Assembly: GCA_937925695.1 (NCBI GenBank)
Contig: CALAMD010000125.1
Coordinates: forward strand, 1-34,527
DNA length: 34,527 nt
DNA from: an uncultured Bacillaceae bacterium
Lineage (GTDB): Bacteria > Bacillota > Bacilli > Bacillales > Amphibacillaceae
Direction: 5' to 3'
The position numbers and the translations under genes were made by a program. Positions 32,940 to 34,527 of the stretch are shown in pieces (position 1 is the first letter of the stretch; each line of letters starts with the position of its first letter). The notes beneath the pieces are model-generated. The model did no database searches. It was not told the DNA's origin and was given only the letters and a program-made list of their open reading frames with translations.

Positions 32940-32967
32940 AGTATACTAAAAATAAAAAATAATGCAA
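32940..32967 (-). promoter_or_regulatory. Sigma-A promoter of the T-box operon
   Basis: On the minus strand TTGCAT, 16 bases, TATACT lies a few bases before the start of the T-box stem I region. Spacing and sequence are good. Confidence 0.65.
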
Positions 32968-33070
32968 GGATTATTTTTTATTTTTTTATAAATTGCCATA
33001 TTACGTTGCCACGGGCTTGGAAATTTAGTATGTATTGATGGCTGTCATTATTGAAAAAAATATATAAAAG

Positions 33071-33240
33071 CAACCCTTAAGAAGAGTTGGTGATTATTTT
33101 GTTATATAAAAGGCCACGATTGCCGTAATCACCTTGAAAGTTTTTAACCACACTTAATTTCAAGTGGGTGTTCGCAGAAATTGTCCTGTCTTCCACATCT
33201 ATGAAGGCGCGACATTTCAACTCCGATTAAAACTCCCTTT
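33071..33240 (-). ncRNA. Candidate structured RNA with junction and terminator
   Basis: Read on the minus strand, a closing helix GGAGTTG/CAACTCT encloses three hairpins: GAAATGTC/GACAATTTC with inner CTTC/GAAG, CTTGAAA/TTTCAAG, and GGTGATTA/TAATCACC. Neighbouring helices abut without spacer bases, as in coaxially stacked junctions. The 3' arm of the closing helix is also the 5' arm of a terminator hairpin CAACTCTT/AAGGGTTG followed by a T-rich tail, so the two are mutually exclusive. This arrangement resembles a riboswitch. I recognise no known class. It lies downstream of the CsgA-like gene and upstream of the T-box promoter. Confidence 0.4.
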
Positions 33241-33339
33241 TCATTAGATACAGGTTAAAACTTAAATATTGATACGTACATCGTAGCTGTGAAAATAGAT
33301 TAGCAAAAAATAAACCTTTTGACAATGGAAGTTTTTCCC

Positions 33340-33591
33340 TTATATGAGTAAAGAATAAATGTTCGTTAACTCATTTGCCCGCACTTCATCATGGGCCCGA
33401 TAGGCATAGTGAATTTCCTGTTTTAATAAATTGTCTAAATAGATCACTTCTTCTTCATCAAGGTTGTCAATAAAATCAAGATGACTACCATCATTAACAT
33501 CGTCAATTTTTCGGCGAATACGATTGACTAATTCATTTTCTTGCTCATAATTTGCTAAAGTTTCTCGTAAATATTTTAACCCTTGTTCGAT
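33340..33591 (-). CDS. csgA: CsgA-like sporulation protein with apparent ATC start
   Basis: This 83-codon frame has an IEQGLKYLRETLANYEQENE start. Further motifs are FIDNLDEEEVIYLDNLL, EIHYAYRAHDEVRANEL and a C-terminal NIYSLLI. The pattern YLRExL-x-EN ... DLDxxExxFL ... EIxYAxxxxDxxRAxELNExYxLL is that of B. subtilis CsgA, a sigma-G-dependent spore protein, as I recall it. No ATG, GTG or TTG occurs between the in-frame TGA upstream and the conserved region. AGGAG lies 6 bases before an ATC exactly where the family methionine would be. A sigma-G promoter lies upstream. It is either a gene using ATC as start, or an inactivated copy that has lost its ATG. Confidence 0.7.
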   Translation of the reverse strand: MEQGLKYLRETLANYEQENELVNRIRRKIDDVNDGSHLDFIDNLDEEEVIYLDNLLKQEIHYAYRAHDEVRANELTNIYSLLI

Positions 33592-33639
33592 CTTAATCTC
33601 CTGCTTTCTAAATCATATTTAACCCAAATCGATCATCAA

Positions 33640-33668
33640 TAGTATGTAACTTTTTTCAAATAGCATGC
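33640..33668 (-). promoter_or_regulatory. Sigma-G-type promoter of the CsgA-like gene
   Basis: On the minus strand GCATG, 17 bases, CATACTA matches the forespore sigma-G consensus (GHATR, 17-18 bases, CATNHTA). It lies about 45-50 bases before the proposed start codon. It supports forespore expression, and hence that the downstream frame is a real sporulation gene. Confidence 0.65.
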
Positions 33669-33792
33669 GATCTAGCGGGAATTTTTGCTTTGATTCATAA
33701 AATTAATACGAGATCCTAACATCTTATGATAAAATAGACTATAATTGAACATTCATACATCAAAAGAGTTAATGAGGAGAAGAGGAATTCAT

Positions 33793-34398
33793 ATGTTTTA
33801 TCATTTTGCTGGTTATTTATTAAAAATAATCTTAAGTATTTTTGGTAGACTCAAAACTTACAATAAAGAAAAATTACCTGAACAAGATGGCTATGTCATA
33901 GCTTGTACCCATACTGGCTGGTTAGATATTTTGTGGCTAGGCATTGCTATCTTGCCAAAAAAAATCCACTTCATGGCGAAAAAGGAGTTATTCGAAAACT
34001 GGTTCGTCAAATGGTTAGTAGAAACATTAAATGCCTTTCCCGTGGATCGAGAAAATCCTGGACCCAGTGCAATTAAAATACCCCGTCGCCTGATTAAAGA
34101 AGGAAAAATTGTTGGTATTTTCCCAAGCGGGACAAGGACGAGTGAAGAAGTACCCTTAAAAAGAGGCGCAGTGACAATAGCCGGAAGAGCAAACGCTCCA
34201 ATTGTTCCTGCCGCATACATCGGGCCAAATGATTTTTCTGATCTCATCAAATTTAAAAAACCGAGCATTATCTTTGGTGATCCGATCTATGCACCAAAAG
34301 ATGTTCCGAGAAAAGAAGCCCTTGACATCATGATGGTGGAATTAGACAAAGCACTAAAAGATTTACAAGCCGACTTACAAGCAAAACGCAAAAAATAA
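33793..34398 (+). CDS. plsC: 1-acyl-sn-glycerol-3-phosphate acyltransferase
   Basis: This membrane-associated acyltransferase makes phosphatidic acid from lysophosphatidic acid in phospholipid synthesis. It has 201 residues, close to B. subtilis PlsC (YhdO). A hydrophobic N-terminus (MFYHFAGYLLKIILSIFG) is followed by the catalytic HTGWLD (His 40, Asp 45, HX4D motif). The second block is FPSGTR (110-115), where many homologues have FPEGTR; Ser in place of Glu also occurs in YhdO as I recall. Further blocks are RGAVTIAGRANAPIVPAA and FGDPIYAP. The frame is open 16 codons upstream, but GAGGA lies 6 bases before the ATG used. TATAAT lies about 50 bases upstream, with only a weak -35. A strong terminator follows. 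Confidence 0.93.
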   Translation: MFYHFAGYLLKIILSIFGRLKTYNKEKLPEQDGYVIACTHTGWLDILWLGIAILPKKIHFMAKKELFENWFVKWLVETLNAFPVDRENPGPSAIKIPRRLIKEGKIVGIFPSGTRTSEEVPLKRGAVTIAGRANAPIVPAAYIGPNDFSDLIKFKKPSIIFGDPIYAPKDVPRKEALDIMMVELDKALKDLQADLQAKRKK

Positions 34399-34411
34399 AA
34401 AAATATAATGC

Positions 34412-34468
34412 AAAAAGGCGTAGGCACGTAGCCGGTCACTTACATACCGGGAACACCTGCGCCTTTTT
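34412..34468 (+). terminator. Terminator of plsC
   Basis: The stem AAAAAGGCGTAGG/CCTGCGCCTTTTT has one wobble and an inner CCGGT/ACCGG helix. Seven T follow on the plus strand. After it the last 59 bases of the window hold no recognised feature. Confidence 0.9.
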
Positions 34469-34527
34469 TTAGTTTTTATGATTTTTTCAAGGGCACCTAG
34501 TCAGTTACGGATTGTTGATCAACCACT

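Noticed and set aside
33071..33240. 6S RNA
   Set aside because: The closing helix is short and the interior is a multi-hairpin junction rather than one long hairpin with a central bubble. No conserved 6S sequence was recognised.

Overview
The window looks like chromosomal DNA from a low-GC, endospore-forming member of the Bacillaceae. Supporting signs are AT-rich sequence, strong AGGAGG-type ribosome sites, GTG and TTG starts, and sporulation-type genes (YhcN/YlaJ-like lipoprotein, YjcZ-like peptide, and a CsgA-like gene behind a sigma-G promoter). Bacillus-type control elements are also present: a SAM-I riboswitch, a T-box, MntR-like boxes and a probable cre site. I cannot name the genus. 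I see no insertion sequence, tRNA, rRNA, CRISPR array or obvious foreign block, apart from a lone holin-like gene.

Layout. 0-8 kb is mostly minus-strand housekeeping and stress genes: IDEAL-domain protein, methionine aminopeptidase, YjcZ-like peptide, M20 dipeptidase, YhcN-like lipoprotein, membrane-anchored trypsin-like protease, aldo/keto reductase and a MurG paralogue. Two plus-strand genes (YhdB-like, beta-carbonic anhydrase) interrupt them. 8-14 kb holds a purine permease (pbuO-like) and odhAB of the TCA cycle, with a leader containing two mini-ORFs and a cre-like site. 14-22 kb carries trmL, a YhbB-like amidase, the manganese transporter mntABCD with its operator region, a holin-like gene, ogt and queG. 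In B. subtilis, as I recall, queG, yhbB and trmL are adjacent, so other genes appear to sit between them here. 22-25 kb has an S9 peptidase facing a flavin reductase.

The most interesting part is 24.4-33.6 kb. A SAM-I riboswitch precedes an FMNH2-dependent monooxygenase of the DmoA/NtaA/DszA family and its flavin reductase, which looks like organosulfur scavenging. About 5 kb away a T-box leader, whose specifier I read as AUG (Met), controls a SAM hydrolase (DUF62) followed by a complete ECF transporter (S component, fused double ATPase, T component). Together these suggest two methionine-salvage routes sensed at different points: SAM level and Met-tRNA charging. The inference that the ECF transporter imports SAM or a related methionine source is mine.

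Other unexplained structure: a six-copy array of an 11-bp palindrome repeating every 20-21 bp (15.8 kb); a 52-bp-period array of inverted repeats (28.1-28.5 kb); a candidate structured RNA whose closing helix competes with a terminator (33.1-33.2 kb); and a CsgA-like gene that has a sigma-G promoter and ribosome site but apparently an ATC start.
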